From positions 62,001 to 126,000 of the forward strand of contig ATWQ01000001.1 of NCBI GenBank assembly GCA_000421325.1: a stretch of DNA of 64,000 bases, given 5' to 3'. Shown one piece after another: positions 51,101 through 58,111 of this stretch. The position numbers and the translations under genes are program-made. The stretch's first letter is position 1, and each line of letters starts with the position of its first letter. Below the pieces are notes generated by a model. That model worked only from the letters and a program-made list of their open reading frames with translations. It made no database searches and was not told the origin of the DNA. Source of the DNA: an alpha proteobacterium SCGC AAA536-K22. GTDB taxonomy: Bacteria; Pseudomonadota; Alphaproteobacteria; Puniceispirillales; Marisalimonadaceae.

Positions 51101-51152
51101 AGCTCAGGCTAATGCTTCAAAGCAAAACTTGTTAGCTCTTCTTCAAGGATAA
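48129..51152 (+). CDS. Giant flagellin 1 (1007 residues)
   Basis: A filament subunit with standard ends: MNSINTNMSALQAQANMKEQ and LSSGLRINSAADDAAGSAIA at the N-terminus; ARIQDADFAAETS-like SRIQDADFAAETSKMTKSQI and MLAQANASKQNLLALLQG at the C-terminus. Between them lie about 800 residues. These include two flagellin-IN-type units (ASDVKINGFDAFASAF and TANELKINDIFIGES) and three decoration modules at about 557-849. GGAG precedes the ATG and a strong terminator follows, so it is monocistronic. The export chaperone is presumably one of the two FliS proteins. Confidence 0.95.
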   Translation: MNSINTNMSALQAQANMKEQNDSMNDAMARLSSGLRINSAADDAAGSAIASKMEAQVRSLDVAIRNSYDAISMTQTAEGALGEMENILQRVRELSVQAANSTLSVTDRSMIQSEVDALVKEIDAIASNTHFNNVKLLDGSNSEVSFQIGIKATDSLKVSLQNSDSTSLGLSGSTGVASLTSSRMEKTTYNTASIAASDVKINGFDAFASAFAENLSATTTNTAKTIADKINLNTGVHGANANAFNTFTSDAMGTFNMEAAFTINGESVSLANSYSDLVSNINEAVSGVNAALNADNSITLSNTTGADIVINGGATVGFTSSAQTFTGFIELNNLDGSEVTIEAGSVKNGYTGGAGTLADLQGLGFNEFSTGGVLETDTVSGTALTANELKINDIFIGESTTGAANNIAAAINEKTAEHGVTADAENEIELTFNYNAGPSTSTDFKINGQAIDLTSASSAANVVTAVNAANVGDIRASANSDGTVKLSSDSGVDIVVANSDNDMLISAKDIHGNSLVDGFSNGVFDLDGLVAAHTVTTVASQEIDVSASSLLNEVVNSRAVITYNAAAEYADSTSEGIVVRGTDSTGTAISETILHKNGTAAIGDQIFGTTIFHTVTSVTNTSTTPLAGGTIDIGLAGSEVKSNLHSVTSAESAGAISLNGSLASSDINGFIKITQAQNVTQTFAVEGVGFNGEALTETITVGAATNTTATSKELYRSVTSITAGGTTAATLDIGVTTVSEKALHSVAAATAAGTLTLVSGGQETYKENLGGAKIIIDGKGGNYSSTAAVKFTVTGTDQFGATQTEDITLDKVTGNVHGSKIFNSVTSIVTDKVLQAAGVDIGIVKTGDRLESKGNMTLSNGDNSPIKIEAVGDDDTDGIKSGGVSDTILQKLGVKNQSQSFEVSGQGVSVSTEAQANSSLAKIDSALDQLSLFRSSFGAVENRIDASINNATTLKINTEAAKSRIQDADFAAETSKMTKSQILSQAATSMLAQANASKQNLLALLQG
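49797..50675 (+). repeat. Flagellin 1 decoration modules, three copies
   Basis: Copy 1: GIVVRGTDSTGTAISETI, TIFHTVTSVTN, IDIG. Copy 2: AISLNGSLASSDINGFIKI, FAVEGVGFNGEALTETIT, YRSVTSITAGG, LDIG. Copy 3: KFTVTGTDQFGATQTEDIT, GSKIFNSVTSIV, VDIG. All align to the FlgK/FliD module. Confidence 0.72.
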
Positions 51153-51171
51153 TTTGGAGATAATAAGAGAG

Positions 51172-51200
51172 AAGGCCACCTCAGGGTGGCCTTTTTTTTT
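51172..51200 (+). terminator. Rho-independent terminator of flagellin 1
   Basis: AAGGCCACC, loop TCAG, GGTGGCCTT, then a run of T. It is GC-rich against an AT-rich background and lies between convergent flagellin genes. Confidence 0.9.
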
Positions 51201-51214
51201 ATGAGAAAATTAAA

Positions 51215-53428
51215 TTAGTTTTGTAATAGTTGTAGTACATTCTGCTGTGCTTTTCCTGCCTGAGCTATCATAGCCATAGCAGACTGTTGCAAAATTTGGG
51301 CTTTGGTTAATCTAGCTGATTCTTTTGCGAAATCAGCATCTTGAATTCTTCCTCTGGAGGCATTTGTATTTAAAGCAACGTTTGATAGATTATCTATCGC
51401 TTTTTCCATTCTACTCATTAAAGCACCTAATTTAGCTCTTTCTTTGTGAATTCTATCCAAAGATCTATCTAAAACACGTAATGCGTCTACAGACGATTGT
51501 CTTGTTTTCACGTTTACAGCAGATAATTTATCTAGTGAAGCTGCCCCTGGGGAAGCTTCAAATAAACCTTTGCCATCTTCACCAACAACAGTGAAACTAT
51601 TACTTGACGACATTTCTAACTGACCAGTAACTATTACTGAATCAGCTGCTTTTACACCGATAGTAATCGCACCTGTGGTTGCAGCTGAAGATGCAACAGT
51701 ATGAATTGTTCTAAATATTTGTCTTCCAGTCACAGTAGCGTTTGCTGTTGGACCTGTAATAATTTCAGTTAGAGAAGCTCCATCCATTCCAGTTCCAGTT
51801 ACAGTAAAAGTTTTTCCACTTTCGTCACTTGCTGAACTAGTTATAGTTACAAGAGCTGCCTGATTAACAATCGTATTTAAAACACCAACTTTTACATTTG
51901 CATCTGCATCAACAGCTGACGGTTTAACAGATGTAACAGTAGCAAAAATATTTGTTGACTGTGCAGTAGCAGCGCCAGCAAAAACTGGAATGGTTTCTTC
52001 AAGTGCATCACCATTTAGGTCAGTACCAGTAATCTTAAAAGTTCCATCAGTGGCTGCATCGGATGTTATAGTTATAAAAGAGTTATGAACGGTAGCTGTA
52101 TTAATCATCGTCATTGTTTGTGTGCCAGTAAACCCTGCTGCAATAGTTTGGGATGCAACAATAGCGTCATCATCAGTTGCTTTACTAAGAGGCCCCGAAG
52201 AGTTAAACGCAGTTGGGGTTGTTGTTCCAATCCTTCCACCAATTGTAATTACACCACCAGGTGTCCCTGTGTAAATCCCATCAACGTCAGTGGTTGTCGC
52301 ATTTGTGTCACCAAGCAAGACGGCATTTCCAGCAACTGCTTCATCATTATCCAAACTAGTTACCATTAATGTTCTTCTAGATCCTGTTGTAGTAGTGTCG
52401 CCGTCAAAATTAACTGTGCCCAACTTTATGTCATAACCTTCATTCTGAACCATTATTATAGATGATTTATCAGTTGAAAGAGTTGCTGTAATGCCAGTAG
52501 TAGTTGTATAATTATTTATAGAATCTCTTAAATTAGATAAAACAGAACTAGCCTTATTATTACTTAGTGTAATATTTGCAGCGATAGTTGTTGCAGTTGC
52601 ATTTTTACCTTGAATACTAAATGACAAACTAGTCTGACCATTATAGGCATCGTCTAATGATTTAGCCTCTAGTTTTAATTGTGTTGATGCAATAGCACTA
52701 ACACCTGTAGCATTAAATACGGCATTAACTGAAGTAGCAATATCTCTAACATTTGACCCAGCAGCAGCTGTAACACCTGAGCTTCCCAATATTCCGTGTA
52801 TTGTAAATGTTTCAGCTTGGACTAAATTTGTTTCAGTTGTGTCGGCGACTGCATAAGCGTTTAATGCTAAGTTATCATTTTTGCCTGACGTATCTGTTCC
52901 ATCTGACTTAGCTTTATATGCTCCCAGTGAATCTAATCTCATTGATGAAATTGACAGTGAAGCAAATTCTCTTTCGTGAGTTCCAATTTGAAAACGTCTA
53001 TCGGCAAAAGAGCCGTCTAAAACGGCTATTTCATTAAATGTCGTATCTCTTGTTACTCTATCTAATTCAGCCAACATCTGAATAACTTCCGCATCCAGGT
53101 AAGATCTTTCTTCAGCATTCATAACATCAGAAGCTGATTGTATTGCCAATTCACGAATTCTTTGGAGTATTGCAGAGGACTCATCTAAAGCGCCCTCTGT
53201 AACTTGGGCCATTGAAATAACATCGCCAGCATTTCTAACAGATTGTTCTAATCCTTTAATTTGTGCGGTCATTCGATCTGCAATTGCAGCTCCAGCTGCA
53301 TCGTCACCTGCGTGATTTATTCGTTTACCCGATGATAAACGTTCCATAGCCTGAGTCATATCACGTTCAGTGATTGTCATCTTATTAAGCGCAAACATTG
53401 CTGCACTGTTAGAATTTACTGTTGGCAT
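51215..53428 (-). CDS. Large flagellin 2 (737 residues)
   Basis: Start set at MPTVNSNSAAMFALNKM with GGAG upstream; the longer frame starts at a TTG. N-terminal helices include AMERLSSGKRINHAGDDAAG; the C-terminal end is RGRIQDADFAKESARLTKAQ with AQAGKAQQNVLQLLQN. The interior has the LSFSIQGKN unit shared with FlgK and FlgL and two decoration modules at about 433-593. Unlike the other two flagellins it has a sigma-54 promoter, so it may be made earlier and lie nearest the hook. It is convergent with flagellin 1. Confidence 0.94.
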   Translation of the reverse strand: MPTVNSNSAAMFALNKMTITERDMTQAMERLSSGKRINHAGDDAAGAAIADRMTAQIKGLEQSVRNAGDVISMAQVTEGALDESSAILQRIRELAIQSASDVMNAEERSYLDAEVIQMLAELDRVTRDTTFNEIAVLDGSFADRRFQIGTHEREFASLSISSMRLDSLGAYKAKSDGTDTSGKNDNLALNAYAVADTTETNLVQAETFTIHGILGSSGVTAAAGSNVRDIATSVNAVFNATGVSAIASTQLKLEAKSLDDAYNGQTSLSFSIQGKNATATTIAANITLSNNKASSVLSNLRDSINNYTTTTGITATLSTDKSSIIMVQNEGYDIKLGTVNFDGDTTTTGSRRTLMVTSLDNDEAVAGNAVLLGDTNATTTDVDGIYTGTPGGVITIGGRIGTTTPTAFNSSGPLSKATDDDAIVASQTIAAGFTGTQTMTMINTATVHNSFITITSDAATDGTFKITGTDLNGDALEETIPVFAGAATAQSTNIFATVTSVKPSAVDADANVKVGVLNTIVNQAALVTITSSASDESGKTFTVTGTGMDGASLTEIITGPTANATVTGRQIFRTIHTVASSAATTGAITIGVKAADSVIVTGQLEMSSSNSFTVVGEDGKGLFEASPGAASLDKLSAVNVKTRQSSVDALRVLDRSLDRIHKERAKLGALMSRMEKAIDNLSNVALNTNASRGRIQDADFAKESARLTKAQILQQSAMAMIAQAGKAQQNVLQLLQN
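51650..52130 (-). repeat. Flagellin 2 decoration modules, two copies
   Basis: In the reading direction, copy 1 encodes GTFKITGTDLNGDALEETI, NIFATVTSVKPSA and VKVG. Copy 2 encodes KTFTVTGTGMDGASLTEIIT, TVTGRQIFRTIHTV and ITIG. Copy 2 is close to FliD copy 2. Confidence 0.75.
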
Positions 53429-53461
53429 GTTGATCTCCAAATTATTTCTCAGGAAATTACT

Positions 53462-53476
53462 GCAATTGCTATGCCA
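53462..53476 (-). promoter_or_regulatory. Sigma-54 promoter of flagellin 2
   Basis: On the minus strand TGGCATAGCAATTGC, with correct GG/GC spacing, 33 bases before the ATG. Confidence 0.82.
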
Positions 53477-53493
53477 ATTTGAGAGATTTTTAG

Positions 53494-53850
53494 TTAGGCG
53501 TATTTTTCAAAAGACTTTTTCAATTGTGTTAAAGTTAGTGGAATAGCGCTAATCATATTGTATCTAGTAGATATTTCATTATGGAAATAAGACGGAGACA
53601 ATGAGGCACGAGACCTTATAAAGCTTTCTGTTAGTGAACCATTACTGGCTGATTGATTGTTTACATATACATGTCTAATGAAATTTGGTGGAGTATTATT
53701 AAGAGGTCTTTTCGTAACTCCAGGCTCAGAAACAATCCTATCTTTTGTTGGCATGCTGTTTGCAAAGAAACTACTAGTCTCACCTTTTAACGGTTGAGAT
53801 GCATAAACCCCAGTAATGCTATAGGGATTTTGAAAATTGTTAACATTCAT
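53494..53850 (-). CDS. Hypothetical protein upstream of flagellin 2
   Basis: Start set at MNVNNFQNPYSITG (118 residues); a TTG six codons earlier is the alternative. The protein is polar, Ser/Asn/Pro-rich, with an N-terminal segment NNFQNPYSITGVYAS that could be disordered and a C-terminal helix LTLTQLKKSFEKYA. No FlaG or FlaF signature. It is transcribed toward flagellin 2, from the region shared with fliS copy 2. Function unknown. Confidence 0.5.
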   Translation of the reverse strand: MNVNNFQNPYSITGVYASQPLKGETSSFFANSMPTKDRIVSEPGVTKRPLNNTPPNFIRHVYVNNQSASNGSLTESFIRSRASLSPSYFHNEISTRYNMISAIPLTLTQLKKSFEKYA

Positions 53851-53922
53851 TGTGTCAATTAAACACAAAAAACAAGATAAATCAAATTTTTGACACTAAA
53901 TTATTATAATTGAATTTTTATT

Positions 53923-54369
53923 ATGACAAATAACGAATACATAAAAGCTTATAAAAAGACACAACAATCGACCAATACGGTTACATCTTCTCATGAAATA
54001 GTTAGAACTTTAATGAAAGAGTTAGTTAACTCAATGCAAAAGCTTGTGTTAGATATACAAGATGACAGAGCAAGAAAAGCAGATAAATTTACAGTTGATA
54101 CTGGGCAACATGACAAAATCATTCAAAAAAAATCTAAAAACTTGAGTAAATCCCTATCTATTATATACGGCCTTCAAACCAGCCTAGATTTTGATAAGGC
54201 ATTAGAAATCGCTAATAATTTGTTTCAATTATATGAATATTGTCGTCAAGAAATAATTAAAGGATTTACTCAAAAAATTGAAAAAGGTATTATTAAAGCC
54301 ATTGATATAATAAAGCAAATAATGGAAGGGTGGGAAGAAATACCATCATTTGAGAGAAAAGATGGATAG
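53923..54369 (+). CDS. fliS: FliS-type flagellin chaperone, copy 2
   Basis: A 148-residue protein of FliS type: YIKAYKKTQQSTNTVTSSHE with VRTLMKELVNSMQKLV, then NLSKSLSIIYGLQTSLDFDK and LEIANNLFQLYEYCRQEI. These last segments parallel those of the first FliS (SKSLTAIYILQSSLNFED). It overlaps the start of the following fliT-like gene by eight bases and lies between flagellins 2 and 3. Confidence 0.8.
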   Translation: MTNNEYIKAYKKTQQSTNTVTSSHEIVRTLMKELVNSMQKLVLDIQDDRARKADKFTVDTGQHDKIIQKKSKNLSKSLSIIYGLQTSLDFDKALEIANNLFQLYEYCRQEIIKGFTQKIEKGIIKAIDIIKQIMEGWEEIPSFERKDG

Positions 54370-54655
54370 TATTAACTCTGATTTAGATTTATTAGAAAAT
54401 CTATCTAAAAAAATTTCTGATTTATTGTATAAAAATGAATTTTCTAAAATATCTGACATAGATATACAAAGAAAAGCCTTGATTAAAAAAATTAAAGAAA
54501 GCCAGTTAAAGAAAAATAATATCAAGGTAAGAATAAGTAAATTACTAGAAAATAATAATTCTATGGTTAGATCCACAGAAAAAAAATTATATAAATTATC
54601 CAAAGACCACAACGATTTTAATAAAAGATTAAAAGCTTATTCCTTCAATAAGTAA
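54362..54655 (+). CDS. fliT: Probable FliT-type export chaperone
   Basis: Start set at MDSINSDLDL inside the end of fliS (97 residues). The protein is all helical and lysine-rich, with two long amphipathic helices, like FliT or similar small type III export chaperones. No diagnostic motif is visible; the call depends on size and on the overlap with fliS, where fliT normally sits. FliT would bind FliD. Confidence 0.6.
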   Translation: MDSINSDLDLLENLSKKISDLLYKNEFSKISDIDIQRKALIKKIKESQLKKNNIKVRISKLLENNNSMVRSTEKKLYKLSKDHNDFNKRLKAYSFNK

Positions 54656-54705
54656 TTGAATTTAATAATTATTTAATATTAATTGAATCTTTTTTAAAAA
54701 AAAAT

Positions 54706-54732
54706 TAAACAAATATTTTTTTCAGTCGTAAT
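54706..54732 (+). promoter_or_regulatory. Sigma-28 promoter of flagellin 3
   Basis: TAAA, 15 bases, GTCGTAAT. Spacing is identical to the flgM and fliD boxes. It ends 41 bases before the ATG. Confidence 0.7.
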
Positions 54733-54773
54733 TACTGCTGTAATTTTAATATAATTCGTGGAGGGATTATTTA

Positions 54774-56783
54774 ATGCTCAACATTGGTAATTTAACGGCT
54801 TCTCAATTCATTCAAAGAAATATGTCTAATCAAATAAAAGAAATAACTGAAAGCACGCAAAGGTTATCTTCTGGGAAAAGAGTAAACAGTGCTTCGGATG
54901 ATCCATCGTCAATTGGACCAATTTCGAGGTTAAATGCCCAAGTGCTATCACTTGGAGAGGCTATATCTAATGGAGCTGAAGGAAAAATATTAACTCAAAC
55001 AGCAGATAGTGGCTTAAGTTCAATTAATAATTTACTAGCCCGTATTCGTGAACTTGCCATTCAGGGTGGGAGCACAACCTTAACAACAGCTGACAGAAAT
55101 ACATTACAAGTCGAAATAGATGCTTATTTAACTGAGATTGATTCCTTAACAAAGCTGATAAACTTTAATACAATTAAACTTTTAGACGGATCTTCCGATA
55201 ATGTGAGTTTTTTAGTTGGAGAAAATAAAGATGATAATATTTCTATCAATCTAGTTAAATCTGATAGCACTGCTTTAGGTTTGTCCGGCGCCTCTGGTGT
55301 AAAAGAGTTTACCAGTGGCAGAGTAACGGGATTTACTTACAATAGTAGTAATCTTGCAGCGAGTGATATAAAAATTAATTCACAAAACGCTTTGGCAGCA
55401 ACTTTAACTGATAACTTATCATCAGGAAACAATACGGCGAGAGCTTTAGTTACAGCTATTAATGCTAACTCAAACAATCATGGAGCCACGGCCACAGGTT
55501 TTAATAAACTAACCTCAGCTGCAAAAAGCCCCCTAACTATGAGTAATACTTTTACCGTCAATACTAATGTAATATCTATTCAAACCAGCCTTGAAAATTT
55601 AGTAACAGAAATTAACCAAGAAGCTGCAGGTGTTACAGCTACCCTTAATTCAGATAACACAATTACTTTATCAAATACTACTGGAAACGACATAGTGATT
55701 GGAGGAAATGCTCCAACAGACGCTGGTTTCACTGCGGGAACTTATTTAGGTTATTTAAAACTTGCTAATGTTGATGGCACCTTTGTTAAAATAGAGGCAA
55801 TGACTAAAGCTAATGGATATGCATCAAATAGTGGAAATATCGATGATTTAGCTAGATTTGGATTTAACGAAGTTGACTCAAGTACAGTCATTAGATCTGA
55901 CTTAGTTTCAACTAACGCTTTAACATCATCTCACGACATAAAAATAAATGATGTTGATATTGGTGCTTCAGACAGTGCCTCTGCAGCAGCTAAAGCTATT
56001 GCAATTAATGCTGTTTCCTCATCGACAAACGTGACAGCGTCTGGAAACAATATCGTAACACTCGACATTAATGTTGGTGAAGCCTCATCAGCCGGTTCAA
56101 ATATTAGCATTAATGGAATTGCCATCAATTTTTCTAGCGTAACTAACACTACTGAAACTATAACAGCAATTAATAATGTATTATCTCTAGGTTCAGACAT
56201 TATTGCGTCTGCTAATTCTGATGGTGACGTTGAATTAACAAGTGCTAGTGGAGCAGATATAATAATAACTCATGCTGGGACAGCAGGGGTGTTTATAGAT
56301 GCTCACACCGATGCGACGGGAGCTACAATTTCTGTAGCAGGTGGAGGAAGTTCAGTAACATTCAAAGGTCAAATTTTATTAACTCATACTGCAGGAGATG
56401 TCATAAAAATATCTGGAGATGATATTGGAGAACTTGGTTTTCAAGCTCAGGCATCAAGTAGTGCATCAACACCAGGATCTATTATTTCGGTTTCAACTTC
56501 GTCAAATGCCACATCAGCTTTAACTTCAATAGATACAGCCATTGACACTATAGCTAACACAAGAGCAAAATTTGGGGCTAGTGAAAATACTATTGACCAT
56601 AGATTAAGTTTTCTTCTAAATGCTAAAACGAATTCAACCTCAAGATTGTCTAAAATAGAAGATGCTGATTTTGCGCTGGAGACAGCTAGATTAACTAAGG
56701 CTCAAATTATGTCAAAAGCTGCTTCATCAATGCTTGCCCAAGCTAACGCAAATGGCGAAGTTTTTTTAAGGTTAATTAATTAA
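54774..56783 (+). CDS. Divergent flagellin 3 (669 residues)
   Basis: A flagellin with a variant N-terminus (MLNIGNLTASQFIQRNMSNQ, LSSGKRVNSASDDPSSIGPI) and a C-terminus that ends ANANGEVFLRLIN rather than the usual QSVLSLL type. Internal flagellin-IN-like units occur at ASDIKINSQNALAATLTDNL and SSHDIKINDVDIGASDSASA. They are related to flagellin 1, but the FKTVTSI decoration module is absent. GGAGG precedes the ATG. Its end overlaps the convergent activator gene by four bases. It may form a different part of the filament. Confidence 0.93.
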   Translation: MLNIGNLTASQFIQRNMSNQIKEITESTQRLSSGKRVNSASDDPSSIGPISRLNAQVLSLGEAISNGAEGKILTQTADSGLSSINNLLARIRELAIQGGSTTLTTADRNTLQVEIDAYLTEIDSLTKLINFNTIKLLDGSSDNVSFLVGENKDDNISINLVKSDSTALGLSGASGVKEFTSGRVTGFTYNSSNLAASDIKINSQNALAATLTDNLSSGNNTARALVTAINANSNNHGATATGFNKLTSAAKSPLTMSNTFTVNTNVISIQTSLENLVTEINQEAAGVTATLNSDNTITLSNTTGNDIVIGGNAPTDAGFTAGTYLGYLKLANVDGTFVKIEAMTKANGYASNSGNIDDLARFGFNEVDSSTVIRSDLVSTNALTSSHDIKINDVDIGASDSASAAAKAIAINAVSSSTNVTASGNNIVTLDINVGEASSAGSNISINGIAINFSSVTNTTETITAINNVLSLGSDIIASANSDGDVELTSASGADIIITHAGTAGVFIDAHTDATGATISVAGGGSSVTFKGQILLTHTAGDVIKISGDDIGELGFQAQASSSASTPGSIISVSTSSNATSALTSIDTAIDTIANTRAKFGASENTIDHRLSFLLNAKTNSTSRLSKIEDADFALETARLTKAQIMSKAASSMLAQANANGEVFLRLIN

Positions 56784-57922
56784 GAAATATTCTGATTAAC
56801 ATTTATTGAATATTTTTTCATTTTTTCAATTAATGTTGTTCGTCTCAACTTCAATTTATCGGCAGCTAAGGCTACTTTATTATTTGTTTTTTCTAAGGCT
56901 TCTTCTATTAAAACAATTTCTACGTCTTGAAGGTGTCGTCTTAAGTCAATTTCATCATAAAAGGAAAACCAATTTTTATAGTTTTTGGGATGAGGTAAAT
57001 AATCTTCAGGGCTACTAACTAGATCATTGTCATCAATATTAGTAATTCCACTTAAGTCTGCAGTCATTTCCCATAGGGCATCCTGTTCCTCTGCAACTGA
57101 AGGGACCTTTAACCTAAGAAGGTTTTCATAAACATTAGAACTAGTAATTTCTTTCCCAGGGAAAATGATACAAGCTCTCTCAATTACATTTTTTAATTCA
57201 CGTACATTTCCAGGCCAATTGTGTTTGGTAAGAGCCGTGATTGCGTCAGGTGTAAAGATTGGTCTTACAGCATCCTCTAGATTTAAACTCGCTAAAAGTT
57301 TTTCTTGAAGGCTTGGAATGTCAGTTCTTCTTTCAGCAAGAGAGGGTACATTAATTGGCAGCACATTTATCCTAAAAAATAAGTCAGCTCTGAACTCACC
57401 GCTTTCAACTTTTTTGTCTAAATCTCTATGAGTGGCGCAGATTAATCTTAAATCTATTTTAATATCTTCTGCACCTCCAACGCGTTGTATAGATCGACTT
57501 TCAATAGCTCTTAAAAGTTTAGCTTGAAGTGGTAAAGGCATATCACCAATTTCGTCGAGAAATAGAGACCCGCCACTTGATTGTTCAAATCTACCTTTTC
57601 TTTGTTTGTCAGCACCTGTAAAAGATCCTTTTTCATGACCAAAAAGTTCAGATTCCAACAATTCAGATGGAATTGCTGCACAATTGACTGTAACTAAAGC
57701 TCCTTTTTTTTTCGAACACTTGTGAATAGCTTGTGCGACGATATCTTTACCAGTTCCTGTTTCTCCTAATATCAATGCAGTGCTATCTGTTTGAGAAACC
57801 ATTGCAATTAAATTTTTCATTGATTTAGTTTCGGGACTATCCCCGTCAATCAAATCATTAAGTTTATCTAATATAGATGTGCCTTGGGCAGACTGACTTG
57901 ATAATTTATCAACTACATTCAT
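56780..57922 (-). CDS. Sigma-54-dependent activator without receiver domain
   Basis: A 380-residue enhancer-binding protein. The AAA+ domain starts almost at the N-terminus: Walker A GETGTGKD at 53-60, sigma-54 contact loop GSFTGA at 99-104, Walker B LFLDEIGD, arginine-finger region FRADLFFRINVLPINVPS. A Fis-type HTH (KTNNKVALAADKLKLRRTTL) ends the protein. The first 35 residues are too short for a receiver, so control must come from a partner. It resembles FlrC/FlbD/FleR-type flagellar regulators. It is divergent from the second activator across a 190-base gap. Confidence 0.88.
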   Translation of the reverse strand: MNVVDKLSSQSAQGTSILDKLNDLIDGDSPETKSMKNLIAMVSQTDSTALILGETGTGKDIVAQAIHKCSKKKGALVTVNCAAIPSELLESELFGHEKGSFTGADKQRKGRFEQSSGGSLFLDEIGDMPLPLQAKLLRAIESRSIQRVGGAEDIKIDLRLICATHRDLDKKVESGEFRADLFFRINVLPINVPSLAERRTDIPSLQEKLLASLNLEDAVRPIFTPDAITALTKHNWPGNVRELKNVIERACIIFPGKEITSSNVYENLLRLKVPSVAEEQDALWEMTADLSGITNIDDNDLVSSPEDYLPHPKNYKNWFSFYDEIDLRRHLQDVEIVLIEEALEKTNNKVALAADKLKLRRTTLIEKMKKYSINVNQNIS

Positions 57923-58064
57923 TTAAAAATCCGTCAAATAATTGAATTACATATTATTATTTATGTCATAATAATGACATTCTTGCCAATAAATCAATCC
58001 TGTATTTAAAAAAATATTCTACATCAACATAGAATTAGCCATAAAAAATAACAAAAATTTAGAT

Positions 58065-58079
58065 TGGCAAGCTTCTTGC
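58065..58079 (+). promoter_or_regulatory. Sigma-54 promoter of the activator-fliEFGHI operon
   Basis: TGGCAAGCTTCTTGC, with standard GG/GC spacing, lies 32 bases before the chosen ATG. It excludes the longer upstream start that would overlap it. Confidence 0.8.
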
Positions 58080-58111
58080 TTCTTAAAATTCGTCAATTTG
58101 AGGAGTTTTTA

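Noticed and set aside
51172-51200. The GC-rich hairpin as a bidirectional terminator for both convergent flagellins
   Set aside because: On the minus strand there is no T run after the stem, so only the plus-strand direction is supported.
57975-57995. Minus-strand TTGGCAAGAATGTCA before the 56780-57922 activator gene, similar to a sigma-54 box
   Set aside because: The -24 GG is present, but the required -12 GC is missing at the right spacing (TCAT there). The promoter of this gene is not identified.
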